From Thiobacillus denitrificans (GTDB taxonomy: Bacteria; Pseudomonadota; Gammaproteobacteria; Burkholderiales; Thiobacillaceae), in NCBI GenBank assembly GCA_020725005.1, contig DYFW01000007.1, forward strand, positions 1 through 44,053: a stretch of DNA of 44,053 nt, given 5' to 3'. Position numbers and translations under genes: made by a program. Below are positions 28,979-38,460 of this stretch, one piece after another (the stretch's first letter is position 1; each line of letters begins with the position of its first letter). The notes below the pieces were generated by a model. The model saw only the letters and a program-made list of their open reading frames with translations, was not told the origin of the DNA and did no database searches.

Positions 28979-29754
28979 GGCTCTCCCGCGTTCAGGTAAT
29001 CCATGCCCGGCGCGGCTTCGCCAGGCTTCGCGGGCGCCGCTGGCGCGGCGGAAGGCTTGAAGTCCTGCGTGATCTCGCCTGTATCCCTCCAGCCGTAACG
29101 GTAGTGTTCGCCGATTTTTCCCTGCACCAGGGCATGTGGCAGGATGCGGATCGCGGCGATTTCAGTGGGGCAGGCCTTTTCACAGATGCCGCAGCCGGTG
29201 CAGGCGTTCGAGTGCACCAGCGGAATGAACATGGCGTGCTTCGAGGTTTGCCGCGGATGCGTTTCCAGCGTGATGGCGCGGCCCTTGAGTGGACATTCAC
29301 GGTGGCAGATTTCGCAGCGCAGACCCTGGTACGACAGGCAGTTTTCGATGTCGATCACCGCCAGGCCCATGCGCGCATCCTCGATGCGCTTGAGCTCGGG
29401 CGACAGCGCGCCGGTCGGGCAGGCTTTCATGCAGGGGATATCCGGGCACATGATGCAGGCACCGCTGCGCGGTTCGTAGAAGGGCATGCCGATGGGCAGC
29501 TTCCCGCCAGCCGGCTGCAGCCGGAGGATGTCCGGCGGGCAGACGTTCACGCACTGCCCGCACTTGATGCACGCGGCGTTGAAATCGGCTTCCGCCAGCG
29601 CGCCGGGCGGGCGCAGGGCGAAAGGCGACGCCCGTGCCTCGTTGCGCAGGATGTATTCCCACAAGAGGCCGCCGGTGGCGGCGAAGGCGGCACCCTGCGC
29701 CAGCTTCACCAGGAAATCGCGGCGCTGCGGGTTGCCCGGAGCACGTTCAGCCAT
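28975..29754 (-). CDS. napG: Periplasmic ferredoxin-type protein NapG
   Basis: A 259-residue iron-sulfur protein. A twin-arginine motif (RRDFLVKLAQG) near the start sends it to the periplasm. Four Cys clusters for [4Fe-4S] centres are visible: CIKCGQCVNVCPPD, CIMCPDIPCMKACP, CEICHRECP and CTGCGICEKACPTE. It passes electrons from NapH towards NapB/NapA. It starts 21 bases after napA. Confidence 0.94.
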   Translation of the reverse strand: MAERAPGNPQRRDFLVKLAQGAAFAATGGLLWEYILRNEARASPFALRPPGALAEADFNAACIKCGQCVNVCPPDILRLQPAGGKLPIGMPFYEPRSGACIMCPDIPCMKACPTGALSPELKRIEDARMGLAVIDIENCLSYQGLRCEICHRECPLKGRAITLETHPRQTSKHAMFIPLVHSNACTGCGICEKACPTEIAAIRILPHALVQGKIGEHYRYGWRDTGEITQDFKPSAAPAAPAKPGEAAPGMDYLNAGEP

Positions 29755-29775
29755 GATGTCCGCCTGTGCGCGGCC

Positions 29776-32520
29776 TTACGCTTTGTAAATCCTGACCGCG
29801 CACTTCTTGTAATCCGTCTCTTTCGAGAGCGGACACGTGGTGTCGAGGGTGACCTTGTTGATGAGCACACTTTCGTCGAACCACGGCACGTAGACCAGGC
29901 CGCGCGGCACGCGGTTGCGGCCGCCGGTTTCCAGCCGCACCTTGACCTTGCCGCGGCGCGATTCGACCCACACCAGGTCGTTGCGCTTGAGCCCCTTGGC
30001 CGCCGCATCCTTCTCGTTGATCCAGCACACCGCGTTGGGCACGGCACGGTGCAGTTCGGGCACGCGGCGCGTCATGGTGCCGGAATGCCAGTGTTCCAGC
30101 ACGCGTCCGGTGCACAGCCAGAGGTCGTAGTTCGCGTCGGGTTTTTCCACCGGCGAGGCGTAGGGGCGGAAATAGATCTTGGCCTTGTGCGAGATGTCGA
30201 CCTTGTTGGCCGGGTCGCCCGGCTTGTCGAGATCGCCCATCACCAGCGCATTGCCGTTGTTACCGTAGAAATCGATCCCCCGTCCCTTCTCGACGTAGGG
30301 ATCGTATTCCTCGTTGTTGCGCCATGGTGTTTCCACCCATTTGCCGGCCTTCTGCACCACCGGCCATTTCAGGCCGCGCACCTTGTCGTGGTGATAAACG
30401 TCGAAGGGCGCGAGGTCATGGCCGTGGCCGCTGCCGAACTGGCGGTATTCCTCGAACATGGCCTTCTCGGGGAACCAGCCGTCCTTGAGCAGTTCGGCGG
30501 TGATATTGGGATGGCCCTTGGCGATGGGATCGGGCCACTTCACTTTCTTGTTTTCCGGCGTCGCGAAGAGCACCTCGTACAGCGTCGATTCCGGCGTGTA
30601 GCCCATCGCCACGGCGGCAGGCAGCACGTCGGGCAACCCGCCTTCGAGGCCCGGTATCTTCTGCGCGCCCCACACGTCCTTCAGCTTGAAGCGCTTGGAC
30701 AGCTCCAGCATCATCCAGATGTCCGGACGCGCCTGTCCGGGCGGCTGCACCTGCTGCCGCCAGACCTGAGTGCGCCGTTCGGCGTTGCCGTAGGCGCCCC
30801 ATTTCTCGTTGATCATCGCCGCCGGCAGGATCAGGTCGGCCACCTTGGCAGATACGCTCGGGTAGGCATCGGCGACGACGATGAAGTTGTTCATCTCGCG
30901 CGCGGCCTTGATCCAGTGATTGGCGTTGGCGGTGTTCTGCCAAGGATTGTTGACCTGGGTCCACGAGAACAGGATCTGCCCGTCTTCCAGATCACGCATG
31001 ATCTTCACGAAATGGCTGCCGACCTGCGGATTGATCGTACCGGCGGGAAGCTTCCAGATTTTCTCGGCGATGGCGCGGTGCTTGGGATTCGTCACCACCA
31101 TGTCGGCCGGCAGGCGATGCGCGAAAGTACCCACCTCGCGCGCGGTACCGCAGGCCGACGGCTGGCCGGTAAGCGAGAATGCGCCGTTGCCCGGCTTGCA
31201 CTGGCGACCGGTGAGCAAGTGGTTCATGTAGGCCTGCTCGTTCACCCACGAACCGCGCTGATGCTGGTTGAAACCCATGGTCCAGTACGACACCACCTTG
31301 CGGTTGCGGTCGCAGTAATAGTCGGCGAGCAGCTTCAGCTTGGCCTTGAACTGATCCATCGGTTCGTCGGGATCGCCCTTGGCGATCTCGGCGACGAAGT
31401 CGAGCGTGTAGGGTTCCAGCGCTTTCTTGAAGTCCTCGAAGCTGATCGCCCAATCTTTCATCGGCGTGGCGGCATTCTTCTGCGGCACCGCCTCGCCCGG
31501 CTGCCGCCGTTGTGCGATCGCCTCGTGCTTGTCGAGCACGCGCACCTGCTCGTTCTTGTAGATTTCCATCTCGGCGGCGCTGGCGTACTTGTCGGCGTTC
31601 TTGGGGCGGAAGCCGTAGCCGATGTCGTAGGGGCCGGTGGCGAACACGGTGTGCTTCTTCACGAAGTCCCAGTCCACCGCGTTGCGGTTCACGATCTCGC
31701 GCGCGATGTAGTTCTGGATCGCCAGATCGGCGCTGGGCGCGAACACGATCTCGGTATCGGCGATGTCCGACGACATGTTGCCGTACACGGTGAGGTTCAC
31801 CACCCGCATCTTGTCGTGGGTGAGGCGGCGGTTGGTGATGCGCGACCACAGGATGGGATGCATTTCCGCCATGTTGGCGCCCCACAGCACGGCGGTGTCG
31901 GTGTACTCGATGTCGTCGTAGTTGCCCTGCGGCTCGTCGATGCCGAAGGTCTGCATGAAGGCGGCGACGGCCGAGGCCATGCAGTGGCGGGCGTTGGGGT
32001 CGAGGTTGTTGGAACGGAAGCCTGCCTTCATCAGCTTGGCCGCGACGTAGCCTTCATGGATGGTGTACTGGCCGGAGCCGAAGATGGAAATGCCGGCCGG
32101 ACCTTTTTCCTTCAGCGCCCAGCGCAGCTTCTCTTCCATGATGTCGAGCGCCTGCTCCCAACTCACCGGCTGGAACTTGCCCTTCTTGTCGAACTTGCCG
32201 TTCGTCATGCGCAGGAGCGGTTGCGTCAGGCGGTCGGCGCCGTAGAGGATCTTGCCGTTGAAGTAACCCTTCACGCAGTTGAGGCCGCGGTTCACCGGCG
32301 CGTCGGGGTCGCCCTTGGTAGCGACGATGCGCCCGTTCTTGGTGGCGACCAGGATGCCGCAGCCGGTGCCGCAGAATCGGCAGACCGACTTGTCCCACTG
32401 CCAGTCTTTTTCCAGCTCGCGGGCAGCGGCTTCGGCCAGCCGCGTCAGCGGCAGGCTCACGGTGCTGGCAGCGACGCCGGCGACGGCGGTCTTGAGAAAT
32501 TCGCGACGGTTGACGGTCAT
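29776..32520 (-). CDS. napA: Periplasmic nitrate reductase catalytic subunit NapA
   Basis: A 914-residue molybdopterin enzyme that reduces nitrate to nitrite in the periplasm. The twin-arginine signal is [18 protein letters not shown]. The [4Fe-4S] cysteines are 47, 50, 54 and 82 (CRFCGTGCG and GLNCVKGY), and Cys180 in ARHCMAS is the molybdenum ligand. The protein is longer than the typical 830 residues of enterobacterial NapA; the sequence between residues 330 and 400 looks extended, as in some beta/epsilonproteobacterial forms. The ATG at 32520 is chosen because AAGGAGA precedes it and the Tat motif is then at the correct distance. Confidence 0.96.
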   Translation of the reverse strand: MTVNRREFLKTAVAGVAASTVSLPLTRLAEAAARELEKDWQWDKSVCRFCGTGCGILVATKNGRIVATKGDPDAPVNRGLNCVKGYFNGKILYGADRLTQPLLRMTNGKFDKKGKFQPVSWEQALDIMEEKLRWALKEKGPAGISIFGSGQYTIHEGYVAAKLMKAGFRSNNLDPNARHCMASAVAAFMQTFGIDEPQGNYDDIEYTDTAVLWGANMAEMHPILWSRITNRRLTHDKMRVVNLTVYGNMSSDIADTEIVFAPSADLAIQNYIAREIVNRNAVDWDFVKKHTVFATGPYDIGYGFRPKNADKYASAAEMEIYKNEQVRVLDKHEAIAQRRQPGEAVPQKNAATPMKDWAISFEDFKKALEPYTLDFVAEIAKGDPDEPMDQFKAKLKLLADYYCDRNRKVVSYWTMGFNQHQRGSWVNEQAYMNHLLTGRQCKPGNGAFSLTGQPSACGTAREVGTFAHRLPADMVVTNPKHRAIAEKIWKLPAGTINPQVGSHFVKIMRDLEDGQILFSWTQVNNPWQNTANANHWIKAAREMNNFIVVADAYPSVSAKVADLILPAAMINEKWGAYGNAERRTQVWRQQVQPPGQARPDIWMMLELSKRFKLKDVWGAQKIPGLEGGLPDVLPAAVAMGYTPESTLYEVLFATPENKKVKWPDPIAKGHPNITAELLKDGWFPEKAMFEEYRQFGSGHGHDLAPFDVYHHDKVRGLKWPVVQKAGKWVETPWRNNEEYDPYVEKGRGIDFYGNNGNALVMGDLDKPGDPANKVDISHKAKIYFRPYASPVEKPDANYDLWLCTGRVLEHWHSGTMTRRVPELHRAVPNAVCWINEKDAAAKGLKRNDLVWVESRRGKVKVRLETGGRNRVPRGLVYVPWFDESVLINKVTLDTTCPLSKETDYKKCAVRIYKA

Positions 32521-32538
32521 GGCGGTCTCCTTCAATGC

Positions 32539-32841
32539 TTATTGGCAGGCGTTGGCATCGAGACCGGGCAGTGCGGCGATCTCGGGCGGAAGTTCGGACA
32601 GGACTTCGTCGTCGTCCTCGAAATAGTGGAAGACCATCTCGGCCATCAGCACGCCGGGGACGGTCTTGATGCGGCGCAGTCCGTCGGCCTCGGCGCGCAC
32701 GCTTTCGGCTTCGAGCACGGCTACCAGGCGGCCGACGGCATCTTCGTGGTGAACCTCCACCCCCGGCAATGCGTTGAGCTCGGCAGCCACGGCTGATAGA
32801 TTCTCCGGGCGGGTCATGACGAGTATTCCTGAAAGGTTCAC
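32539..32841 (-). CDS. napD: NapA signal-peptide chaperone NapD
   Basis: A 100-residue cytoplasmic protein that binds the Tat signal of NapA during maturation. The ferredoxin-like fold is visible in LSGILVMTRPENLSAVAAELNALPGVEVHHEDAVGRLVAVLEAES. The GTG at 32841 is chosen because GGAGGA precedes it; the frame extends further upstream but into AT-rich leader sequence. The acidic tail DDDEVLSELPPEIAALPG is present. It is the first gene of napDAGHB and lies 18 bases before napA. Confidence 0.9.
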   Translation of the reverse strand: MNLSGILVMTRPENLSAVAAELNALPGVEVHHEDAVGRLVAVLEAESVRAEADGLRRIKTVPGVLMAEMVFHYFEDDDEVLSELPPEIAALPGLDANACQ

Positions 32842-32891
32842 GCGGTCCTCCTCCTTGTCGTTGGTGTCATCTGCTCCGGACAACGTCCATA

Positions 32892-32913
32892 ATAAAGATA
32901 ACAATATCTTTAT
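32892..32913. promoter_or_regulatory. Palindrome overlapping the nap promoter
   Basis: Perfect 9-base arms, ATAAAGATA and TATCTTTAT, flank ACAA. A possible -35 (TTGACT on the minus strand, 32940-32935) with a 17-base spacer puts a weak -10 at 32917-32912, so the palindrome would cover the transcription start of napDAGHB. That position suits a repressor. It is not a standard FNR/NNR box (TTGAT-N4-ATCAA) and does not fit NarL sites; some resemblance to AAGAT-type NsrR half-sites is weak. The regulator is unknown. Confidence 0.5.
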
Positions 32914-33024
32914 ATTTTATCTATTTTCCGGAGAAGTCAAGGCAATTTTTCGTACCCGCGGAAGGGCCTGCTCGCGCGCAGCGACTCAAGCCGGTGCCAC
33001 GCCCCACGGAGAGCCCGGCACGCC

Positions 33025-34194
33025 TCACGCCGCGACCGCATTCAGGGTTTTCAGGCCGGTCAGGAAGTAATCGACCAGCGCCTGCACCGGGCGGATTTCC
33101 TTGCCGAACGGCAGCGACGCCGCGCCCCGGAAGAACAGGCCCTTGGCGACGTCGCCCTTCAGCGCGGCCACCAGCTGCTGGTCGATGCAGAACTGGCCGG
33201 CGCGGGCGATGCCGTCGCGCAGGCCGCACTGGGTAAGGCAGTGCAGGCCCGACGCGCAGCGCGCCGGATCGGCCTTGGCGCAACCCTGCAGTTTTTCCTC
33301 GCGGCGCAGGTAGTTGGCGAGCCAGGGCGTCTTCACCGCGCGTGCCGGCAAGCCGGCGACGCTCATGAAGGTGACGATGTCCTCGGGCCCGGCCTCGGCG
33401 AGCACGCGCTTGAACTCGGGATGCGCGTCGCCTTCGACGGTGACGGCGAACGGCGTGCCGATCTGCACCGCGGCGGCGCCGAGTTCGAGCGCGGCGAGCA
33501 GCTTTTCGTGGCTATCGATGCCGCCGCCGACGATGAGCGGCATCCGCTCGCGCGCGATGCCGAGTTCGTCGAACAGCCGGAAAATCTCCGGCAGCACCTG
33601 CGCGAAGTCGAATTTCCCGTTGGCGAGATCGGCCGGGTTGGGCGCGCCGAGATGGCCGCCGGCGTAACGCGGATGCTCGATGACGATGGCATCCGGCAGG
33701 CGTCCCTTCTTCAGCCACTTCTTCAGCACGATGGCGACGCCGCGCGCGTCCGACAAAATGGGAATCAAGGCGACGTCGGGATAGCCCTCGGCAAGCTCGG
33801 GCAGATCGAGCGGCAGGCCGGCGCCCATGACGATGGCCTGCGCGCCCGAGGCACAGGCCTGGCGCACGTAGTCGGCGTGCGCGGCGACCGCCTTCATCAC
33901 GTTGACCGCGACAAGGCCCCGGCCGCCGGCGATCTCGAGCGCGGCACGGATTTCGCGGTCGAGCGCGACGAGATTGAGGCGGTTGAGCTCATGCTTGTCG
34001 CGGCAGCGCTTGCCGGCCTCGACCAGGTCGGCGTGGTGGTGCCGCAGGTCGATGCTCGCGATGGTGCCCATGCAGCCCGCGCGCGCCACCGCGCCGGCGA
34101 GGCGGTGCGCCGAGATGCCCACGCCCATCCCGCCCTGCACGATGGGCAGCAGGCGGCGACCGCGAAGGGAAAAATCTACTGAAGGCGACGTCAT
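33025..34194 (-). CDS. Nitronate monooxygenase-like FMN enzyme (NPD family)
   Basis: A 389-residue TIM-barrel flavoprotein. The N-terminal VQGGMGVGISAHRLAGAVARAGCMGT, AIVMGAGLPLDLPEL and the phosphate-binding GGGIDSHEKLLAAL blocks fit the nitronate monooxygenase/2-nitropropane dioxygenase family. The C-terminal part has a Cys-rich segment (LQGCAKADPARCASGLHCLTQCGLRDG) that is not in the classical fungal enzyme; such members may be enoyl-ACP reductase-like or other flavoproteins, so the substrate is open. It lies upstream of napD on the same strand but has its own promoter at 34224-34251. Confidence 0.82.
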   Translation of the reverse strand: MTSPSVDFSLRGRRLLPIVQGGMGVGISAHRLAGAVARAGCMGTIASIDLRHHHADLVEAGKRCRDKHELNRLNLVALDREIRAALEIAGGRGLVAVNVMKAVAAHADYVRQACASGAQAIVMGAGLPLDLPELAEGYPDVALIPILSDARGVAIVLKKWLKKGRLPDAIVIEHPRYAGGHLGAPNPADLANGKFDFAQVLPEIFRLFDELGIARERMPLIVGGGIDSHEKLLAALELGAAAVQIGTPFAVTVEGDAHPEFKRVLAEAGPEDIVTFMSVAGLPARAVKTPWLANYLRREEKLQGCAKADPARCASGLHCLTQCGLRDGIARAGQFCIDQQLVAALKGDVAKGLFFRGAASLPFGKEIRPVQALVDYFLTGLKTLNAVAA

Positions 34195-34223
34195 GACTGC
34201 ATCCGACCGTTGAACCAGGAATC

Positions 34224-34251
34224 ATTATATCCATTCGGACCCTCTTGTCTT
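34224..34251 (-). promoter_or_regulatory. Sigma-70-type promoter of the NPD-family gene
   Basis: On the minus strand AAGACA (34251-34246) is followed after 16 bases by a perfect TATAAT (34229-34224). Transcription would start around 34217, leaving a leader of some 23 bases before the ATG at 34194. It would be divergent from ribE. Confidence 0.55.
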
Positions 34252-34354
34252 CGTTTAATACGTGGGCGAATGGCGTATCGTATCGGGGTGGTTCACCGCC
34301 CCGCCCTAAACCCCTACAATGCGGGGTCCATCACGCAGGTTTCGCTCTTTATCC

Positions 34355-34960
34355 ATGTTCACCGGCATCATCCAGGCGGTCGGCCGCATCCACGACTACG
34401 AAGCCCGCGGCGCCGACGCGCGCATGGTGGTCAGCGGCGGCGGGCTCGACTTTTCCGACGTCGCGCCCGGCGACAGCATCGCGGTCGACGGCGTCTGCCT
34501 CACCGCCGTCACGCTCACCCCTGACAGTTTCACCGTCGACGTCTCCGCCGAGACGCTGCGCGTGACCGCCGGCTTTCTGCCCGGCGCCGAGGTCAATCTC
34601 GAGAAGGCACTGCGGCTGGCCGACCGTCTCGGCGGCCACCTCGTCTCCGGCCACGTCGACGGCGTCGGCAGGGTGCACCGCTTCGTCCCGGTGGGCGAAT
34701 CGCACCTGCTCGAGATCGACGCCCCCGCCGAACTCGCGCGCTACCTCATCCGCAAGGGCTCGATCACGGTGAACGGTGTCTCGCTGACGGTGAACCAGGT
34801 GAACGGCGCGCGCTTCGCGCTGAACCTGATCCCGCACACGCTCGAGATGACCACGCTCAAGCACCTGAAACCGGGCAGCCGGGTCAACCTCGAAGTCGAC
34901 ATGATCGCGCGCTACGTCGAGCGCATGATGCAATTCACCCACACAACGGACAAAGACTGA
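34355..34960 (+). CDS. ribE: Riboflavin synthase
   Basis: A 201-residue enzyme that dismutates two lumazines to riboflavin plus a pyrimidinedione. It has the expected two internal repeats: [28 protein letters not shown] and [13 protein letters not shown] in the first half, and [15 protein letters not shown] with the [11 protein letters not shown] segment in the second. The ATG at 34355 gives the universal MFTGII start; an earlier in-frame start is rejected. Its TGA overlaps the ATG of ribBA. No FMN riboswitch sequence precedes it. Confidence 0.97.
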   Translation: MFTGIIQAVGRIHDYEARGADARMVVSGGGLDFSDVAPGDSIAVDGVCLTAVTLTPDSFTVDVSAETLRVTAGFLPGAEVNLEKALRLADRLGGHLVSGHVDGVGRVHRFVPVGESHLLEIDAPAELARYLIRKGSITVNGVSLTVNQVNGARFALNLIPHTLEMTTLKHLKPGSRVNLEVDMIARYVERMMQFTHTTDKD

Positions 34961-36045
34961 TGAGCCTCGCCTCCACCCCGGAAATCATCGAAGAACTGAA
35001 AGCCGGCCGCATGGTCGTGCTGGTCGACGAGGAGGACCGCGAAAACGAGGGCGACCTCGTGATGGCCGCCGAGCACGTCACCCCCGAGGCGATCAACTTC
35101 ATGGCGAAATACGGCCGCGGGCTGATCTGCCTGACGCTCACCGACGCGCGCTGCCGCCAGCTGGGCCTCAAGCAGATGGTCAGCGACAACCAGACGCCAC
35201 ACGGCACGGCGTTCACCGTCTCGATCGAGGCGGCCGAAGGCGTGACGACGGGAATCTCCGCCGCCGACCGCGCCGTCACGATCCGTGCCGCGGTGAAGAA
35301 GGACGCGAAGCCGACCGACATCATCCAGCCCGGCCATATCTTCCCGCTGCGCGCGCAGCCCGGCGGCGTGCTGGTGCGCGCCGGCCACACCGAGGCCGGC
35401 TGCGACCTCGCGGGGCTGGCCGGCCTCGAACCCGCCGCCGTCATCTGCGAAATCCTCAAGGACGACGGCAGCATGGCGCGTCTGCCCGACCTGGTGCCCT
35501 TCGCGCAGGAGCACGGGCTCAAGATCGGCGCCATCGCCGACCTCATCCACTACCGCAGCCAGACCGAGAGCCTGGTCGAGCGCGTCGCCGACCGCCTGAT
35601 CCAGACCGTGTACGGCGCGTTCCGCCTCATCGCCTACCGCGACACCAGCGCGCGCGAAACCCACCTCGCGCTGGTGAAGGGCGAAATCCACGCCGACCGC
35701 GAAACGCTGGTGCGGGTGCACGAACCGCTCTCCGTGATGGACTTCCTCGACGTCACCGGCGGCGGCCATTCCTGGCCCATCCTCGGCGCGATGGAACGCA
35801 TCGCCGAAGCGCAGTCGGGCGTGCTGGTCCTGCTGCACCGGCCCGAAACCGCCGACGCCCTGCTCGACCGGATCAATCCGCCGCCCGTCGTCACGCGCAA
35901 GGTCGACCTGCGCGACTACGGCATCGGCGCGCAGATCCTGCGCGACCTCGGCGTCGGCAAGATGCGGCTGCTGGCGAGCCCGCGCAAGATGCCTGCGATG
36001 GACGGCTTCGGGCTGGAAGTCACCGGCTATTCCGAAAAAGCATGA
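34960..36045 (+). CDS. ribBA: RibB with degenerate RibA-like C-terminal domain (RibBX type)
   Basis: A 361-residue protein. The N-terminal ~200 residues are a full DHBP synthase: [10 protein letters not shown] at residues 23-32 and the [14 protein letters not shown] segment are intact, making the four-carbon precursor from ribulose 5-phosphate. The C-terminal half aligns in layout with GTP cyclohydrolase II but lacks the zinc-binding Cys cluster and the S-x-C-x-S-D-x-L-G block, so RibA activity is unlikely. Similar RibBX proteins are known in other proteobacteria, where a separate RibA is made. It is translationally coupled to ribE (one-base overlap) and followed by ribH. Confidence 0.9.
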   Translation: MSLASTPEIIEELKAGRMVVLVDEEDRENEGDLVMAAEHVTPEAINFMAKYGRGLICLTLTDARCRQLGLKQMVSDNQTPHGTAFTVSIEAAEGVTTGISAADRAVTIRAAVKKDAKPTDIIQPGHIFPLRAQPGGVLVRAGHTEAGCDLAGLAGLEPAAVICEILKDDGSMARLPDLVPFAQEHGLKIGAIADLIHYRSQTESLVERVADRLIQTVYGAFRLIAYRDTSARETHLALVKGEIHADRETLVRVHEPLSVMDFLDVTGGGHSWPILGAMERIAEAQSGVLVLLHRPETADALLDRINPPPVVTRKVDLRDYGIGAQILRDLGVGKMRLLASPRKMPAMDGFGLEVTGYSEKA

Positions 36046-36070
36046 TTCTCTGACAGGAAAGGGATACACC

Positions 36071-36538
36071 ATGGGCATCACCGACAACATCAACGAGCTC
36101 GACCCCGTCTACCAGGGCACAGGGTTGAAGATCGGCATCGTCATGAGCCGCTTCAACCGCGATATCTGCGAAGGCCTGCTCTCCGCCTGCGAAATCGAGC
36201 TCGCGCGGCTCGGCGTCGCCAAGGACGACATCCTGCTGGTCGACGTGCCCGGCGCGCTCGAACATCCGCTCGTCCTGCAGAAAATGGCGCAGTCCGGGAA
36301 ATTCGACGCGCTCATCGCGATCGGGGCCGTCGTGCGCGGCGAGACCTATCATTTCGAGATCGTGTCCAACGAATCCGCGCGCGGCGTCCTCGACGTGCAG
36401 CTCGAAACCGGCGTGCCGATCGCCAACGCCATCCTCACCGTCGACACCGAGGAACAGGGCCACCGCCGCATGGGCGAGAAAGGCCGCGACGCCGCGCGCG
36501 TGGCGATCGAAATGGCCAACCTCCTGAAACGCCTCTGA
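36071..36538 (+). CDS. ribH: 6,7-dimethyl-8-ribityllumazine synthase
   Basis: A 155-residue lumazine synthase that condenses DHBP with the pyrimidine from the RibA/RibD branch. Conserved blocks are [17 protein letters not shown] near the start, [38 protein letters not shown] and [16 protein letters not shown]. It is within the ribE-ribBA-ribH-nusB operon, one base before the nusB ATG. Confidence 0.96.
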   Translation: MGITDNINELDPVYQGTGLKIGIVMSRFNRDICEGLLSACEIELARLGVAKDDILLVDVPGALEHPLVLQKMAQSGKFDALIAIGAVVRGETYHFEIVSNESARGVLDVQLETGVPIANAILTVDTEEQGHRRMGEKGRDAARVAIEMANLLKRL

Positions 36539-36539
36539 C

Positions 36540-36986
36540 ATGGCCGGCTCCCGCAAAATCGCACGCGAGTTCACCCTGCAGGGGGTCTACGCCTGGCTGG
36601 TCGGCGGCGCCGACGTCACGCTGATCGCCGCCAACCTGAAGGAAGACGAGCAGTTCAAGCGCGCCGACGAGGCCTACTTCCGCACCCTGCTCTACGGCGT
36701 GGTGAAGGAGGAGGATCTCTTGAGCACGCGCATCGCCCCCTTGCTCGACCGGCCGCTCGCCGAGCTGTCGCCGATCGAGCGCGGCATCCTCCTCATCGGC
36801 GCCTACGAACTCGTGCATTGCCCGGACGTGCCCTGGCGCGTCGCCATCAACGAAGGCGTCGAACTGGCGAAGAAATTCGGCGGCACCGACGGCCACAAAT
36901 ACATCAACGGCGTGCTCGACAAGCTGGCGCAGGACGTGCGCGCGGTGGAAATCGAGCATGCGAAGAAGGATAAGCGTGAAGGGTAA
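36540..36986 (+). CDS. nusB: Transcription antitermination factor NusB
   Basis: A 148-residue all-helical RNA-binding protein that with NusE (S10) binds boxA of rRNA transcripts. The basic N-terminus ([19 protein letters not shown]) and the C-terminal [29 protein letters not shown] block are diagnostic. It starts one base after ribH, an order conserved in many bacteria. Directly after its stop is a repeat-filled spacer. Confidence 0.95.
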   Translation: MAGSRKIAREFTLQGVYAWLVGGADVTLIAANLKEDEQFKRADEAYFRTLLYGVVKEEDLLSTRIAPLLDRPLAELSPIERGILLIGAYELVHCPDVPWRVAINEGVELAKKFGGTDGHKYINGVLDKLAQDVRAVEIEHAKKDKREG

Positions 36987-37000
36987 GGGGTAAGGCGGCC

Positions 37001-37035
37001 TCACGCCTCACGCCTCACGCCTCACGCCTCACGCC
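37001..37035. repeat. Tandem TCACGCC repeat in front of thiL
   Basis: Five perfect 7-base units (TCACGCC) run from 37001 to 37035, ending three bases before the thiL ATG. They are preceded at 36975-36998 by an imperfect reverse-complement set (GTGAAGGGTAAGGGGTAAGGCG), so the spacer can fold on itself like the element between glyA and nrdR. There is no room for a normal ribosome binding site. Unit number may vary by slippage. Confidence 0.8.
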
Positions 37036-37037
37036 CC

Positions 37038-37991
37038 ATGGAATTCGACCTCATCGCCCGCCACTTCACCCGCGCCACGCCCGGCGCGGTGCTCGGCGTG
37101 GGCGACGACTGCGCGCTTCTGGCGCCGACACCGGGGATGCAGCTCGCGGTGTCGTCGGACATGCTGCTCGAGGGCCGCCACTTTTCGCCGCAGGACGGGC
37201 CCGCCGGGCTCGGCCACAAGGCGCTCGCGGTGAATCTCTCGGATCTTGCCGCGATGGGCGCGACGCCGCGCTGGGCGACGCTGTCGATCGCGCTGCCGGC
37301 GGCGGACGAGGGCTGGCTCGCGGCGTTTGCGCGCGGCTTCTTCCGCATCGCCGACCAGCACGGCATCGAGCTCGTCGGCGGCGACACCACGCGCGGCCCG
37401 CTCACCCTGTCGATCACCGTCATCGGCGAAGTCCCGCCGGGGCAGGCGCTGCGCCGCGACGGCGCCCGTCCCGGCGACGACGTGTGGGTATCGGGCACGC
37501 TCGGCGCGGCGGCGATGGCGCTCGCCTACCGCCAGGGGCGGCTGTTCATGGAACAGATCGACGCCGCCAAGGTATTGCCCGCGCTCTACCTGCCGACGCC
37601 GCGCGTCGAACTCGGGCTTGCGCTGCGCGGCGTCGCCACCAGCGCGATCGACATTTCGGATGGACTTCTTGGCGACCTCGGCCACGTGCTCGAACGCTCG
37701 CAGGCCGGCGCCGTGCTCGACTTCGCCGCGCTGCCGACGCTGCCGGCGGTGCGGGCCTATCTGCACGAAGCCGTCGCGCGCGACTGCGTGCTGGCAGGCG
37801 GCGACGACTACGAACTCTGCTTCACCGCGCCGCCGGATAAACACGACGCCGTGCTCGCCGCCGCCGCGAGCGCAGGCGTCGCGGTCACGCGCATCGGCCG
37901 CATCACCGACACCCCCGGCCTCAGCGTCGTCGACGCCGACGGCGCCCCGCTCACGATCGAACGCACGGGCCATGACCACTTCGCGGCCTGA
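37038..37991 (+). CDS. thiL: Thiamine-monophosphate kinase
   Basis: A 317-residue kinase that makes thiamine diphosphate. The family signatures are GVGDDCALL in the N-terminal domain, SSDMLLEGRHFSP, KALAVNLSDLAAMGATP and DISDGLLGDLGHVLERS in the centre, and GGDDYELCFTAP. The start is uncertain in translation terms because tandem repeats abut the ATG and no SD is seen. Its end overlaps pgpA by 20 bases. Confidence 0.95.
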   Translation: MEFDLIARHFTRATPGAVLGVGDDCALLAPTPGMQLAVSSDMLLEGRHFSPQDGPAGLGHKALAVNLSDLAAMGATPRWATLSIALPAADEGWLAAFARGFFRIADQHGIELVGGDTTRGPLTLSITVIGEVPPGQALRRDGARPGDDVWVSGTLGAAAMALAYRQGRLFMEQIDAAKVLPALYLPTPRVELGLALRGVATSAIDISDGLLGDLGHVLERSQAGAVLDFAALPTLPAVRAYLHEAVARDCVLAGGDDYELCFTAPPDKHDAVLAAAASAGVAVTRIGRITDTPGLSVVDADGAPLTIERTGHDHFAA

Positions 37992-38460
37992 CCTCGGGTT
38001 TCTCTTCGCCCACCCCGCGCACCTCATCGCCTTCGGCTTCGGCACCGGACTCGCCCCGCGGGCGCCCGGCACCGTCGGCACGCTTCTGGGCCTGCCGCTT
38101 TTCTGGGCGATCGTCAGCGTTGCCCCCGACCGGCCGAACCAGATCATCCTCCTCATCGCCGCCTTCCTGCTTGGTATCTGGGCCTGCGCGCGCGCCGGCC
38201 GCGCGCTCGGCGTGCCGGACCACGGCGGCATCGTGTGGGACGAGATCGTCGCCTTCGCACTGGTGCTGGTGTTCACGCCGCCGGCGTGGGCGTGGGTCGC
38301 GATCGCATTTGCCTTGTTCCGCCTGTTCGATATCCTGAAACCGTGGCCGATCCGGCTCGCCGACCGGCGGCTGAAAAACGGCTTCGGCGTGATGTTCGAC
38401 GACATGCTGGCGGCGCTCTACGCGATCGCCGCCCTGAAAGGACTGCAATGGCTCGTGTGA
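37972..38460 (+). CDS. pgpA: Phosphatidylglycerophosphatase A
   Basis: A 162-residue inner-membrane protein that dephosphorylates phosphatidylglycerol phosphate. The N-terminal FGFGTGLAPRAPGTVGTLLGLPLFW and the DHGGIVWDEIVAF acidic block are the family hallmarks, with three or four membrane helices. The ATG at 37972 lies inside the end of thiL, giving a 20-base overlap. The last 13 bases overlap the next gene, so thiL, pgpA and pncC form one translational unit. Confidence 0.94.
   Translation: MTTSRPDLGFLFAHPAHLIAFGFGTGLAPRAPGTVGTLLGLPLFWAIVSVAPDRPNQIILLIAAFLLGIWACARAGRALGVPDHGGIVWDEIVAFALVLVFTPPAWAWVAIAFALFRLFDILKPWPIRLADRRLKNGFGVMFDDMLAALYAIAALKGLQWLV

Noticed and set aside
29104-32796. 1230-codon open frame on the plus strand over the nap operon
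   Set aside because: It is antisense to napD, napA and napG, whose products have clear family motifs; the frame has no recognisable domain and reflects GC-rich third positions.
34195-34354. FMN riboswitch before ribE
   Set aside because: The conserved RFN segments are not present in this 160-base gap; no aptamer-like pairing seen.
37001-37035. TCACGCC repeats as a CRISPR array
   Set aside because: Units are contiguous 7-mers with no spacers and there are no cas genes.
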